From Actinomycetes bacterium (lineage in GTDB: Bacteria; Actinomycetota; Acidimicrobiia; Acidimicrobiales; Palsa-688), in contig JAKBBS010000117.1 in NCBI GenBank assembly GCA_021808425.1, positions 1 through 10,503 on the forward strand: DNA of 10,503 nucleotides, read 5' to 3'. Under the pieces are notes generated by a model. The model saw nothing but the letters and a program-made list of their open reading frames with translations, was not told the DNA's origin and did not search any database. The position numbers were made by a program, and so were the translations under genes. Positions 1-6,017 of the stretch are shown here, one piece after another; the first letter of the stretch is position 1; every line of letters starts with the position of its first letter.

Positions 1-989
1 CCCTCTACAACGAAGAGCTCCTCGGGCCGGGGACCCAATAGCCCCGCCGCCAGCACCGGAACCCTGTAGCGCTCGCCGCCCGGCAGCCGGCCTGTCGCGT
101 CGGCCAAATCTATGACCTGTCCGACGTTGGGGACCATCCGCTCGGAGATCCGCATGTCGGCGGGGTGGGATACGAACTCCGCGACCGGCGCCCAGAGGTC
201 GGTGGATGTCAGTCCAGAGCTGTGCGCCCAACGGAAGAATGCCGACATCACGCCGGCGAAGGCCTCCTCTGTCCGTTCGCTCACGCTACGAGGGGCCCGC
301 CCGCCGTCCAAGCACGGCTCGGACAGCGGAGCGGGCGCCTTGGGAGCGGGACCCCGCCGGGGCTGGCCGGCTGCCCGGTCACGCTCATAAGCAGCCCACC
401 GCTGACGGGCCGCCTCCTGCGCGCGGCGGGACTTTAGCTCCCGCAGGTCGGTGCCGCGACGGAGGAGTAGCAGCTGCTCGACATAGTCGGGGCGATCCTC
501 GATCTCCGCCCAGGAAAGCGACCTGCACTGTCCCTCGATGTCATAGACAAGCCGGTCGCCGCTGTCACGCAACGCCGCGACCGCGAACTCGACGTTCTGA
601 CGCCAAAAAGTCCTGCTGTTCGTAGAAGCGTACGGTCTCAAAGCCAGAAACTCCACCGCCGACTCCTCGACAGTCCGCGCCCCGCGCGCCGGGCGACGAC
701 TCGCGGCGGGTGTCGCCGCCGGTACACCGTCCTCGTTAGCTGCCGACCCCACGCGCTCTGCGACGAGCAGTTCGTGGTGGAAGTCTCGGGCCTCGTCGTA
801 GCGGCTGCGAGGGAACCGACGTGATCGCTGCTTCCACACGCCTGACCTCTCGTCCCAGATTGCCCAACGCACCCGGTAACGTCGGATCCTCTTATTGCGA
901 GGATCGGTCACAACCGCGCCGAACTCGTCCTTGACAACCTTGTCCCCATCGTCCTCTGCGGTCAGTTCTGCCACTCTCCAACGGGTCAT
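1..989 (-). CDS. int: Site-specific tyrosine integrase (N-terminal 329 residues; C-terminus off window)
   Basis: This is a phage-type tyrosine recombinase that would catalyse integration and excision of the element at the adjacent tRNA. I translated 329 codons with no stop before the left edge. Residues ~1-80 are basic (RRYRVRW at 36-42, KQRSRRFPRSRY at 53-64) and resemble the arm-binding N-terminal domain. Residues ~105-270 look like the helical core-binding domain, with a long charged insert around 180-240. From ~286 the catalytic domain begins; LAAGLLGPRPEEL (313-325) matches the family's box around the first catalytic Arg, here R321. The remaining catalytic residues (His/Lys, Arg, Tyr) would lie beyond the window. 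The ATG at 989 has a GGAGG eight bases upstream and overlaps the TGA of the upstream excisionase-like gene (ATGA), so translation is probably coupled. Whether the protein is intact cannot be judged. Confidence 0.85.
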   Translation of the reverse strand, partial: MTRWRVAELTAEDDGDKVVKDEFGAVVTDPRNKRIRRYRVRWAIWDERSGVWKQRSRRFPRSRYDEARDFHHELLVAERVGSAANEDGVPAATPAASRRPARGARTVEESAVEFLALRPYASTNSRTFWRQNVEFAVAALRDSGDRLVYDIEGQCRSLSWAEIEDRPDYVEQLLLLRRGTDLRELKSRRAQEAARQRWAAYERDRAAGQPRRGPAPKAPAPLSEPCLDGGRAPRSVSERTEEAFAGVMSAFFRWAHSSGLTSTDLWAPVAEFVSHPADMRISERMVPNVGQVIDLADATGRLPGGERYRVPVLAAGLLGPRPEELFVVE

Positions 990-1267
990 TCCACAGGCCT
1001 CCACCGGTGCTGTTCGAGCCATTCGGTGACAGCCGCCAGCTCCCACACCCGCTTCCCGCCTGACCGCCCCCAGCGATCCCTCTTACCCGAACCTCGCCCG
1101 ACGAACGTCGGTGGCGGAAGCTCATCGCGCCTCCACGCCTCCGCCGCGCACAGCTTCTGCATCCACGACCACGAGATCCCGATCAGCTCTGAGCAGGCGC
1201 GGGCGTCGACCACCAGCGGGGCGATCGGGTCCTTCTCGACGTCGTAGCGTTCGTGTGTGCTGGCCAC
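986..1267 (-). CDS. AlpA/excisionase-like helix-turn-helix protein (~93 aa)
   Basis: This is a small DNA-binding protein, probably the excisionase or a control protein of the element. With a GTG start at 1267 it has 93 residues. The core (VVDARACSELIGIS, then a tryptophan-rich recognition segment, then GGKRVWELAAVTEWLEQHR) fits the winged-helix HTH of the excisionase/MerR-like 'helix-turn-helix 17' group: an N-terminal HTH, a glycine-rich wing, then a K/R-V-W strand and a terminal helix. The start is uncertain. The frame stays open upstream into the tRNA gene, but that extension is tRNA sequence (it reads VAQWIERLTTDQKVGGSTP, a common spurious translation) and cannot be protein. I see no strong ribosome binding site before the GTG. 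Its stop codon overlaps the integrase ATG. It could alternatively be a transcriptional regulator of the element. Confidence 0.7.
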   Translation of the reverse strand: MASTHERYDVEKDPIAPLVVDARACSELIGISWSWMQKLCAAEAWRRDELPPPTFVGRGSGKRDRWGRSGGKRVWELAAVTEWLEQHRWRPVE

Positions 1268-1401
1268 ACCAACACTGTCGGCACCCCGAAAAACCCGGCG
1301 CCGGGCCCGACAGCCGTCGTCAGGATTCGTCAGAACCGCCCCGGACGGACCCGCTCCGACAGGCACCCTAAGACAAAAATAGCCTCCTGCCAGGACTTCT
1401 C

Positions 1402-1477
<76 letters not shown>

Positions 1478-1486
1478 AACAGGCAC

Positions 1487-1492
1487 AGTTTA
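1487..1492 (-). promoter_or_regulatory. Possible -10 hexamer (TAAACT) of the tRNA-Arg promoter
   Basis: On the minus strand TAAACT ends nine bases before the first tRNA base, a plausible spacing for a start point two or three bases upstream of mature tRNA. I see no convincing -35 at 16-18 bases. Confidence 0.4.
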
Positions 1493-1678
1493 GGTGCTAG
1501 CTGATAGGCCCGTGGCACAAACCTCGACTGGGATGGTTGCGGCTACATCGGCAGCTGGATGGGTGGACACATCTGCGCGCTAACGACGACGACCGCCGGA
1601 CCGGGACGCAGGCACAAGGGCCCCACAAGGCCCAAGTTTGGAGCAGTCATCCGGCTGCTACGAGCGGGCCTGGTCCAC

Positions 1679-2305
1679 CTAACTCGTCCGCTCCACCGGA
1701 AGCAGAACTGCGCGAGCCCAGATGATCGAAAGGGTGACGATGTCGGCCTCGCTTGGCTCGGAGTTCGTAAGGAGGTAGGCCCCATGCACGAAGTCGTCCA
1801 CCATCCCGCCGAGGGCGTACGCGGCAGTGTTTGGGTCCAGCCCGTCGGGATCGGGAGCTCGGGCTTGATGACGGCGGATGACCGACTCGAGTTGTTGACT
1901 GAATCGACGCCGGATTTCCTGGCGCACTGCGAGGAAGTCGCGGTTGTAGGCGAGGGCTTGCTCAAGGTTTCTTATTAGAGCTGCCCACTCCCGATAGCTG
2001 TGAACGAACTGGCGGATGGTCGCTTCGAGCGCGAGATACGGCGTCTCGTGGTGTTCGGCGGGGTTCGTCGCTGCGTCGAAGAGGGCGTCGGACATGTCGT
2101 TGACAAGCACCTGGAGGACCTCGTCCTTCGACGCAAAGTATGTGTAAAAAGTTCCTCGGGCGACTCCGAGAGCGTCGACGATGTCCGCGACCGTCGTTTC
2201 GGGATATCCGCGCGCTTCGAATACACGACGCGCGGAGTCGAGTATCTCCTGGCGCCGGCGGCTGCTTCGATCGGTGCGCGGCGCTGTTCCTCTCGAGGTG
2301 ACCAT
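1679..2305 (-). CDS. TetR/AcrR-family transcriptional regulator (208 aa)
   Basis: This is a one-component repressor-type protein of normal TetR length. The N-terminal DNA-binding domain spans ~17-62: RRRQEILDSARRVFEARGY, then TTVADIVDALGVARGTFYTYFASKD, the helix-turn-helix with the signature G-T-F-Y-x-Y-F. Residues ~65-208 form the variable ligand-binding and dimerisation domain, so no ligand can be named. The frame is open much further upstream, but the family domain begins right after the ATG at 2305, and the upstream extension has no family character. That ATG lies inside CATG, whose other strand provides the start of the divergent DUF3237 gene. A minus-strand TAACCT lies eight bases upstream, consistent with a leaderless or very short-leader mRNA. 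Autoregulation and control of the divergent gene are likely by arrangement but unproven. Confidence 0.9.
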   Translation of the reverse strand: MVTSRGTAPRTDRSSRRRQEILDSARRVFEARGYPETTVADIVDALGVARGTFYTYFASKDEVLQVLVNDMSDALFDAATNPAEHHETPYLALEATIRQFVHSYREWAALIRNLEQALAYNRDFLAVRQEIRRRFSQQLESVIRRHQARAPDPDGLDPNTAAYALGGMVDDFVHGAYLLTNSEPSEADIVTLSIIWARAVLLPVERTS

Positions 2306-2743
2306 GACCTGTGAGGTTACGGCGCCTCTTAGCCTTGTGCGTCTCTGCACCGTCGATCTGACCATCGACCGGGCAAAGTTCGTCGGAGCGGGGCCCGCCG
2401 GCGACCGGTGGGTCGCCCAGGTCACCGGCATGGTCCTTAACGGAGACGAATCCGTGCCCAACTGGTAGGACAGGCCGCTGACTATGTGACCGTCTCGGGC
2501 GGAGTCGCAACGATCGACGTCCGGGCGTTGGTCGAAACTGATGACGGTGCCCTGATCGTCATCCAATACCGCGGCCGCACGAACGCAACGACCCGAGTCG
2601 GTTCGAGTCCGGCGTACGTCACGCCCACCTTCGAGACCGGTCACCCCGACTACTCATGGCTCAACTGCATCCAGGCGGTCGGCCGCAGCCAGCCGAGCGA
2701 CCTGAAGTCCGCACACTACGACTGGTACGACCTGGCCGGCTAG
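2304..2743 (+). pseudogene. DUF3237-family gene broken by a one-base frameshift
   Basis: Two overlapping frames together spell one DUF3237-type protein of about 146 residues. The first frame (from ATG 2304) reads PLSLVRLCTVDLTIDRAKFVG, then WVAQVTGMVLNGD, and then runs into TAG at 2466. The second frame, open from 2441, reads IRAQLVGQAADYVTVSGG, then VATIDVRALVETDDGALI, PTFETGHPDYSWLN and a terminal YDWYDLAG. Adding one base near 2446-2449 joins them as NGD-R-IRAQLVG, as expected for the family. The biochemical role of DUF3237 proteins is not established. The ATG has AGGTGA just upstream; a GTG at 2337 is an alternative. The gene is divergent from the TetR regulator, its likely controller. 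The lesion could be a real recent mutation or a sequencing/assembly error. Confidence 0.8.
2314..2319 (-). promoter_or_regulatory. Possible -10 hexamer (TAACCT) for the tetR-type gene
   Basis: The hexamer fits the TANNNT pattern and ends eight bases before the ATG at 2305, the spacing expected for a leaderless or nearly leaderless transcript. It lies inside the divergent DUF3237 coding sequence. I found no clear -35. Confidence 0.35.
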
Positions 2744-2773
2744 ACGGCGCTTCGCTTGACGACAGCGCGCCGT

Positions 2774-3235
2774 TTAGCTCCGTGCCCGGTCGCGCCGAGA
2801 CAGCACCACGACCATCGAGGCGAGCGCCGCTCCCACGAACAACTCGACACCCATCCGGTTCGGCGCTTGGCGTTGGACCCTGGTGTGTAGCCTCTGCACC
2901 GCCGCCGGGAACGGATTCCAGCCGAAGAAGTAACGCATCGGCTTGTCTGCGTCGACCGCCGCTGCCCCAAGCATCCCCGACAAACTCGCCTTCCTGTTCG
3001 CACCCGGCGCCAAACCAAGACCCGCTGTCATCGCGGCAAGCCCGAGGCAGCCGTCGCAGCGTGCTATCGGGTAGAAACGCTCCCAGGAAAACGGCTCGTC
3101 GCCGCCCATACCCCAGTGCGGGCAGGCATCCATGGCGAAGTGCGAGACCACCCCGACGCCGAAAGCTGCGACGGGATGCCTGCGCAAGGCTCTACCGATG
3201 AGGGCGCCCGCAAGCACGTGGTTCGTCACGAACAT
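2774..3235 (-). CDS. Small membrane protein of the DUF457/YdjM-like 'metal-dependent hydrolase' type (153 aa)
   Basis: The protein begins MFVTNHVLAGALIGRAL and continues with a hydrophobic segment ending SHFAMDACPHW (31-41). This H...SH...D...PH pattern (H6, H32, D36, H40) resembles the YdjM/DUF457 group of membrane proteins annotated as metal-dependent hydrolases. Further possible metal ligands are D61 (ARCDG) and the VDADKP motif (94-99), followed by a WNPFPAAVQRLH segment (106-117). Hydrophobic stretches lie at ~8-33, ~62-78 and ~129-145, so it is probably an inner-membrane protein. The substrate is unknown and catalysis is not shown. I see no strong ribosome binding site at the ATG. It converges on the DUF3237 remnant (30 bases apart) and is divergent from galE with 94 bases between. 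Confidence 0.7.
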   Translation of the reverse strand: MFVTNHVLAGALIGRALRRHPVAAFGVGVVSHFAMDACPHWGMGGDEPFSWERFYPIARCDGCLGLAAMTAGLGLAPGANRKASLSGMLGAAAVDADKPMRYFFGWNPFPAAVQRLHTRVQRQAPNRMGVELFVGAALASMVVVLSRRDRARS

Positions 3236-3329
3236 CAGGGACAGCTTCGCGCAGCACCGATCGCGCTACCGGTCGCCCGGAAGACGACTCAGCGAACGAG
3301 TCCCCCGGTTGAGGGGGCAGAATGTAGCG

Positions 3330-4298
3330 ATGACTGTTCTCGTTACCGGCGGCGCCGGCTACATCGGATCCCACACGGTGAAAGCGCTCCGGACCCGCGG
3401 CGAGGATGTGGTCGTGCTCGACACCCTCGAGTTCGGAAGCCGCGCGGCGGTCGGCGACACGGAGTTCGTCCAGGGCGAAATCGCCGACGAGGCCCTCGTC
3501 TCGAAACTGATAGCTGACCATCGCATTGATGCGATAGTGCATTTCGCCGCGTACAAGGCTGCGGGGGAGTCGTTTGAGATGCCGGGCCGTTACTTCTTGA
3601 ACAACGTCGGGGGATCCACCAGGCTCTTCGAAACTGCGCAGAAGGCGGGCGTCGAGCAGGTGGTGTTCTCATCTACCTGCGCCGTCTACGGCACACCGTC
3701 GAAGGTCCCGGTAGGAGAGGACGCTCCAGTGAACCCGGAAAGCCCCTACGGGGAATCCAAGGCTCTCGTCGAGCGGATCCTCGGATGGTATGACCGCTGC
3801 CTGGGAGTGAGGTCGGTCAGCCTGCGGTACTTCAACGCCGCCGGTGCGGCGATGGACGGCACATTGGGCGAGGATTGGACGTGCTCGCTCAACCTTGTCC
3901 CGGTCGCGATGAAGGCCCTTCTCGGAGCGGCGCCGCCGTTGAAGATCTTCGGAACCGACTACCCGACGCCCGACGGTACGGCTGTCCGTGACTACATCCA
4001 CGTGGACGACCTCGCCGACGCGCATCTACGGGCCCTCGACTACCTGCGCGACGGCAACGCGTCCACGGCGATCAACCTGGGTACAGGGACCGGGTCCTCG
4101 GTGAGGGAGGTCCTGAGCGCAGCTGAGCGTGCCTCGGGGCGCCCAGTGCCGAACGAGGAGTCTCCGCGCCGTCCAGGAGACCCGATTGCCTTGTGGGCGG
4201 ACAACGCAAAGGCTCGTAACCTTCTCGGATGGAATGCCAGCCACGGCCTTGACGACATAGTCGCGTCCGCCTGGTCGTGGCACTCTTCTCACATCTAA
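3330..4298 (+). CDS. galE: UDP-glucose 4-epimerase (322 aa)
   Basis: An extended short-chain dehydrogenase/reductase that interconverts UDP-glucose and UDP-galactose using bound NAD, supplying galactosyl units for surface polysaccharides and allowing galactose use through the Leloir pathway. The Rossmann motif GGAGYIGS is at 7-14. The catalytic site is visible as SSTCAVYG (114-121) plus YGESK (Y140, K144). Family signatures YKAAGESFEMPGRY (75-88), RYFNAAGA (166-173) and DGTAVRDYIHVDDLADAH (215-232) are all present. The length is slightly short but normal for GalE. The frame is open ~200 bases upstream, but the Rossmann strand starts directly at ATG 3330, which fixes the start. The upstream GAGGGG is ~13 bases away, too far for an ideal ribosome site. 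Related UDP-hexose epimerases with other substrates cannot be excluded from sequence alone. Confidence 0.95.
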   Translation: MTVLVTGGAGYIGSHTVKALRTRGEDVVVLDTLEFGSRAAVGDTEFVQGEIADEALVSKLIADHRIDAIVHFAAYKAAGESFEMPGRYFLNNVGGSTRLFETAQKAGVEQVVFSSTCAVYGTPSKVPVGEDAPVNPESPYGESKALVERILGWYDRCLGVRSVSLRYFNAAGAAMDGTLGEDWTCSLNLVPVAMKALLGAAPPLKIFGTDYPTPDGTAVRDYIHVDDLADAHLRALDYLRDGNASTAINLGTGTGSSVREVLSAAERASGRPVPNEESPRRPGDPIALWADNAKARNLLGWNASHGLDDIVASAWSWHSSHI

Positions 4299-4322
4299 AA
4301 CCGACCGAGAGTCGAAAGCCCC

Positions 4323-4351
4323 TTGTGGCGGCTGGGCTCCTCAGCTAGGGT
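4323..4351 (+). promoter_or_regulatory. Likely SigA-type promoter of the NlpC/P60 gene
   Basis: TTGTGG (4323-4328) and TAGGGT (4346-4351) are separated by exactly 17 bases, an ideal spacing for a housekeeping sigma factor. The predicted start is near 4357-4359, giving a leader of about 80 bases. The -10 fits TANNNT; the -35 matches the consensus at its first three positions. Confidence 0.55.
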
Positions 4352-4357
4352 ATGGAC

Positions 4358-4439
4358 CAAACGAAGCTGCGGGAGGAACCTGGGTGGCCGAACGGGCCGC
4401 CTGTGGCGACAGAGCTTCCCGAGGAGGGTTCATTTTTCC
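4358..4439 (+). ncRNA. Candidate structured 5' leader upstream of the NlpC/P60 gene
   Basis: The predicted leader can fold as a three-way junction. GAAGCT (4363-4368) pairs perfectly with AGCTTC (4413-4418), enclosing one hairpin GGTGGCC/GGCCGCC (4383-4389 with 4395-4401, loop GAACG) and a second, TGT/ACA (4402-4404 with 4409-4411, loop GGCG). The junction strand carries GCGGGAGGAACC. A competing helix, CGGGAGG (4370-4376) with CTTCCCG (4415-4421), excludes the closing helix and reaches the first base of the ribosome site GAGGAGGG (4421-4428). Wall-hydrolase genes in Actinomycetota are often controlled by structured RNAs, including c-di-AMP (ydaO) riboswitches, and an 'NLPC-P60' RNA motif has been described. 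I cannot assign this leader to either class. The folding was done by eye. Confidence 0.4.
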
Positions 4440-5960
4440 ATGACCATGCTCGAACAACAACGCGTCCTCGCACCAGGCGGCCAGCTGACGGTTCGCCGGC
4501 GGAGAGTTTTCTTGGCGCTGGTGGCCCTCGCCGCTGGGGGGTTACTCGCTGCTATCACCACCGATTCCGTGGCGGGATGGGCGAGCGTCGCAGCAGTCGT
4601 TCTCCTCGCAGGCTTGTACGGGTTGGCCGTGCGGAGGTCGGATCGGCGGAGCGTCGAACAGGAATTCAAGCGCTGGGAATCTGAAATGTCGGACTTCGGG
4701 CTTTTCGACGGCGACGTAGACCGGATCCAGGAGACGGGCGCAAGGACGATACGGCCCGGCGAGGCTGCTAGCACGGACGGTGACCGTGGGGGGCTCGATT
4801 CGGTTGTCGACGTCGGTAGGTTTATTGCCTGTAACGCGGCCGGATGGCTTCTCGCGCCGCTGGTCTTCGCGTTGACGATCCTGGTAGGGCGCACGCCGAA
4901 GGACACGACCGGACAGCGCTGGCTGGCGAACCTACGTTTCACCCAGCTCAGGCTGGAGGAAGGTTCAAGGAGGACCGTCGCGCTCGCTGCGACCACAGCG
5001 AGCGTCACCGCTGTGAGCACCGCCGTCGTACTCGGCGGCGCGACAGCCGCCGGAGCAACGCCGGCACCGACAACCTCGACTGCAAGCGTTGCGGCTGTGG
5101 CCAGCGTCGGGGCAGCCAGCGCCGGCAACTACACCGTCGCCTCGGGCGACACCCTCGCTTCGATAGCAGCACGGTACGGAACCACCTACGAGGCGCTCGC
5201 CGCGATCAACAACCTCAGCGATCCCAACCTGATCTACCCGGGCCAGGTGCTACGCGTCGCCACCACAGCGCACGCTGCCTCGATGGCCGCAACCGCCACG
5301 GGAGGAAGTTCCGAGCATGGCGCCCTCACACCCTCCGGCTCCTACACAGTCGTCTCTGGCGACACGCTCGGTTCGATAGCAGACCGGTTCGCAACGACTT
5401 ACGAGGCGCTCGCATCGCTCAACAACATCAGCGACCCCAACCTGATCTACCCCGGCCAGGTGCTACGCGTCTCGGCGACCGCGACAGCGCAAGTTGTGTC
5501 GGCCACGAGCGGCGGGGCGACAACCAGCGTGGTCGCCAACTCGAATGCTCCCGCTTCTTCGTCCGGCACCGCAGCCGCACCGAGCCAGCCGGCGGCCATC
5601 CCGGCGCAGATCGCAGTGAAAGTAGCCCTCGAGCAGGTAGGCAAGCCGTACGTGTGGGCCGGCGCAGGCCCCGCGGACTTCGACTGCTCGGGTCTCGTCA
5701 TGTACGCATGGGAGGCCGCCGGTGTGAGCCTCCCCCACTACAGCGTGTCGCAGTACTACGGCACGACCCGCATAAGCGAGTCGCAGTTGCAGCCTGGGGA
5801 CCTCGTTTTCTACAACAACGGGCAGGGAGCGCAACCCGGGCATGTGACGATGTACGTGGGCAACGGCGAAGTCGTCGCCGCCGACTACCCCGGGACCGAC
5901 GTGCGGGTGGAGCCGCTCAGCCACGATGGAACCCCGATGGCGTTCGGGAGGGTCCAGTAG
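4440..5960 (+). CDS. Membrane-anchored peptidoglycan hydrolase: two LysM domains plus NlpC/P60 endopeptidase (506 aa)
   Basis: A cell-wall enzyme that should bind glycan strands through LysM and cleave stem peptides through its NlpC/P60 cysteine peptidase domain. Hydrophobic segments lie at ~22-40, ~45-62 and ~130-149, with a fourth, signal-like Ala-rich stretch at ~179-205. The two LysM repeats (231-273, 302-344) are very similar, each with SGDTL and IYPGQVLRV. After an Ala/Ser/Thr linker, the NlpC/P60 domain (~388-506) contains FDCSGLV (nucleophile C416), LQPGDLVFY (450-458) and GHVTMYVG (H468). The usual third catalytic position, 12 residues after this His, is Ala480; D482 is nearby. The ATG at 4440 follows GAGGAGGG by 11 bases; an ATG two codons later is also possible. 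The large N-terminal membrane part is unusual for a secreted hydrolase. It follows galE by 141 bases but has its own promoter and leader. Confidence 0.93.
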   Translation: MTMLEQQRVLAPGGQLTVRRRRVFLALVALAAGGLLAAITTDSVAGWASVAAVVLLAGLYGLAVRRSDRRSVEQEFKRWESEMSDFGLFDGDVDRIQETGARTIRPGEAASTDGDRGGLDSVVDVGRFIACNAAGWLLAPLVFALTILVGRTPKDTTGQRWLANLRFTQLRLEEGSRRTVALAATTASVTAVSTAVVLGGATAAGATPAPTTSTASVAAVASVGAASAGNYTVASGDTLASIAARYGTTYEALAAINNLSDPNLIYPGQVLRVATTAHAASMAATATGGSSEHGALTPSGSYTVVSGDTLGSIADRFATTYEALASLNNISDPNLIYPGQVLRVSATATAQVVSATSGGATTSVVANSNAPASSSGTAAAPSQPAAIPAQIAVKVALEQVGKPYVWAGAGPADFDCSGLVMYAWEAAGVSLPHYSVSQYYGTTRISESQLQPGDLVFYNNGQGAQPGHVTMYVGNGEVVAADYPGTDVRVEPLSHDGTPMAFGRVQ

Positions 5961-6017
5961 GGCTCTGCCCATAGGTTCGGGCCAGTCGCCCACACTCCAC
6001 GAGGGACGAGCACGGCC

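Larger units (their letters stand above)
1..1401. mobile_element. End of an integrative element inserted at tRNA-Arg (partial)
   Basis: A tyrosine integrase and an excisionase-like gene lie next to the 3' end of a complete tRNA-Arg gene, on the same strand as the tRNA. This is the classic arrangement of a tRNA-targeting integrative element (prophage, AICE/ICE or satellite island). The element extends past the left edge, so its cargo, type and distal attachment site cannot be seen. Both genes read away from the tRNA into the element. The boundary at 1401/1402 is inferred from the tRNA 3' end and was not confirmed by finding the second att copy. Confidence 0.75.

Noticed and set aside
112..625. 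Overlapping plus-strand frames of 90-139 codons over the left end
   Set aside because: They are Arg/Pro-rich shadows of the minus-strand integrase, which has a coupled start, a ribosome site and a recognisable catalytic box.
1500..1678. Possible small gene between the tRNA and the TetR gene
   Set aside because: Short frames exist on both strands but none has a ribosome site, conserved motif or convincing composition; I saw no supported feature beyond the tRNA upstream region.
4358..4439. Direct call of a c-di-AMP (ydaO) riboswitch
   Set aside because: Short similarities exist, but the leader is too short and lacks the complete conserved core in the right order, so it is reported only as an unclassified structured leader.
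4844..5974. 376-codon plus-strand frame over the hydrolase
   Set aside because: An arginine-rich out-of-frame shadow of the LysM/NlpC-P60 gene; its periodicity merely mirrors the LysM duplication.
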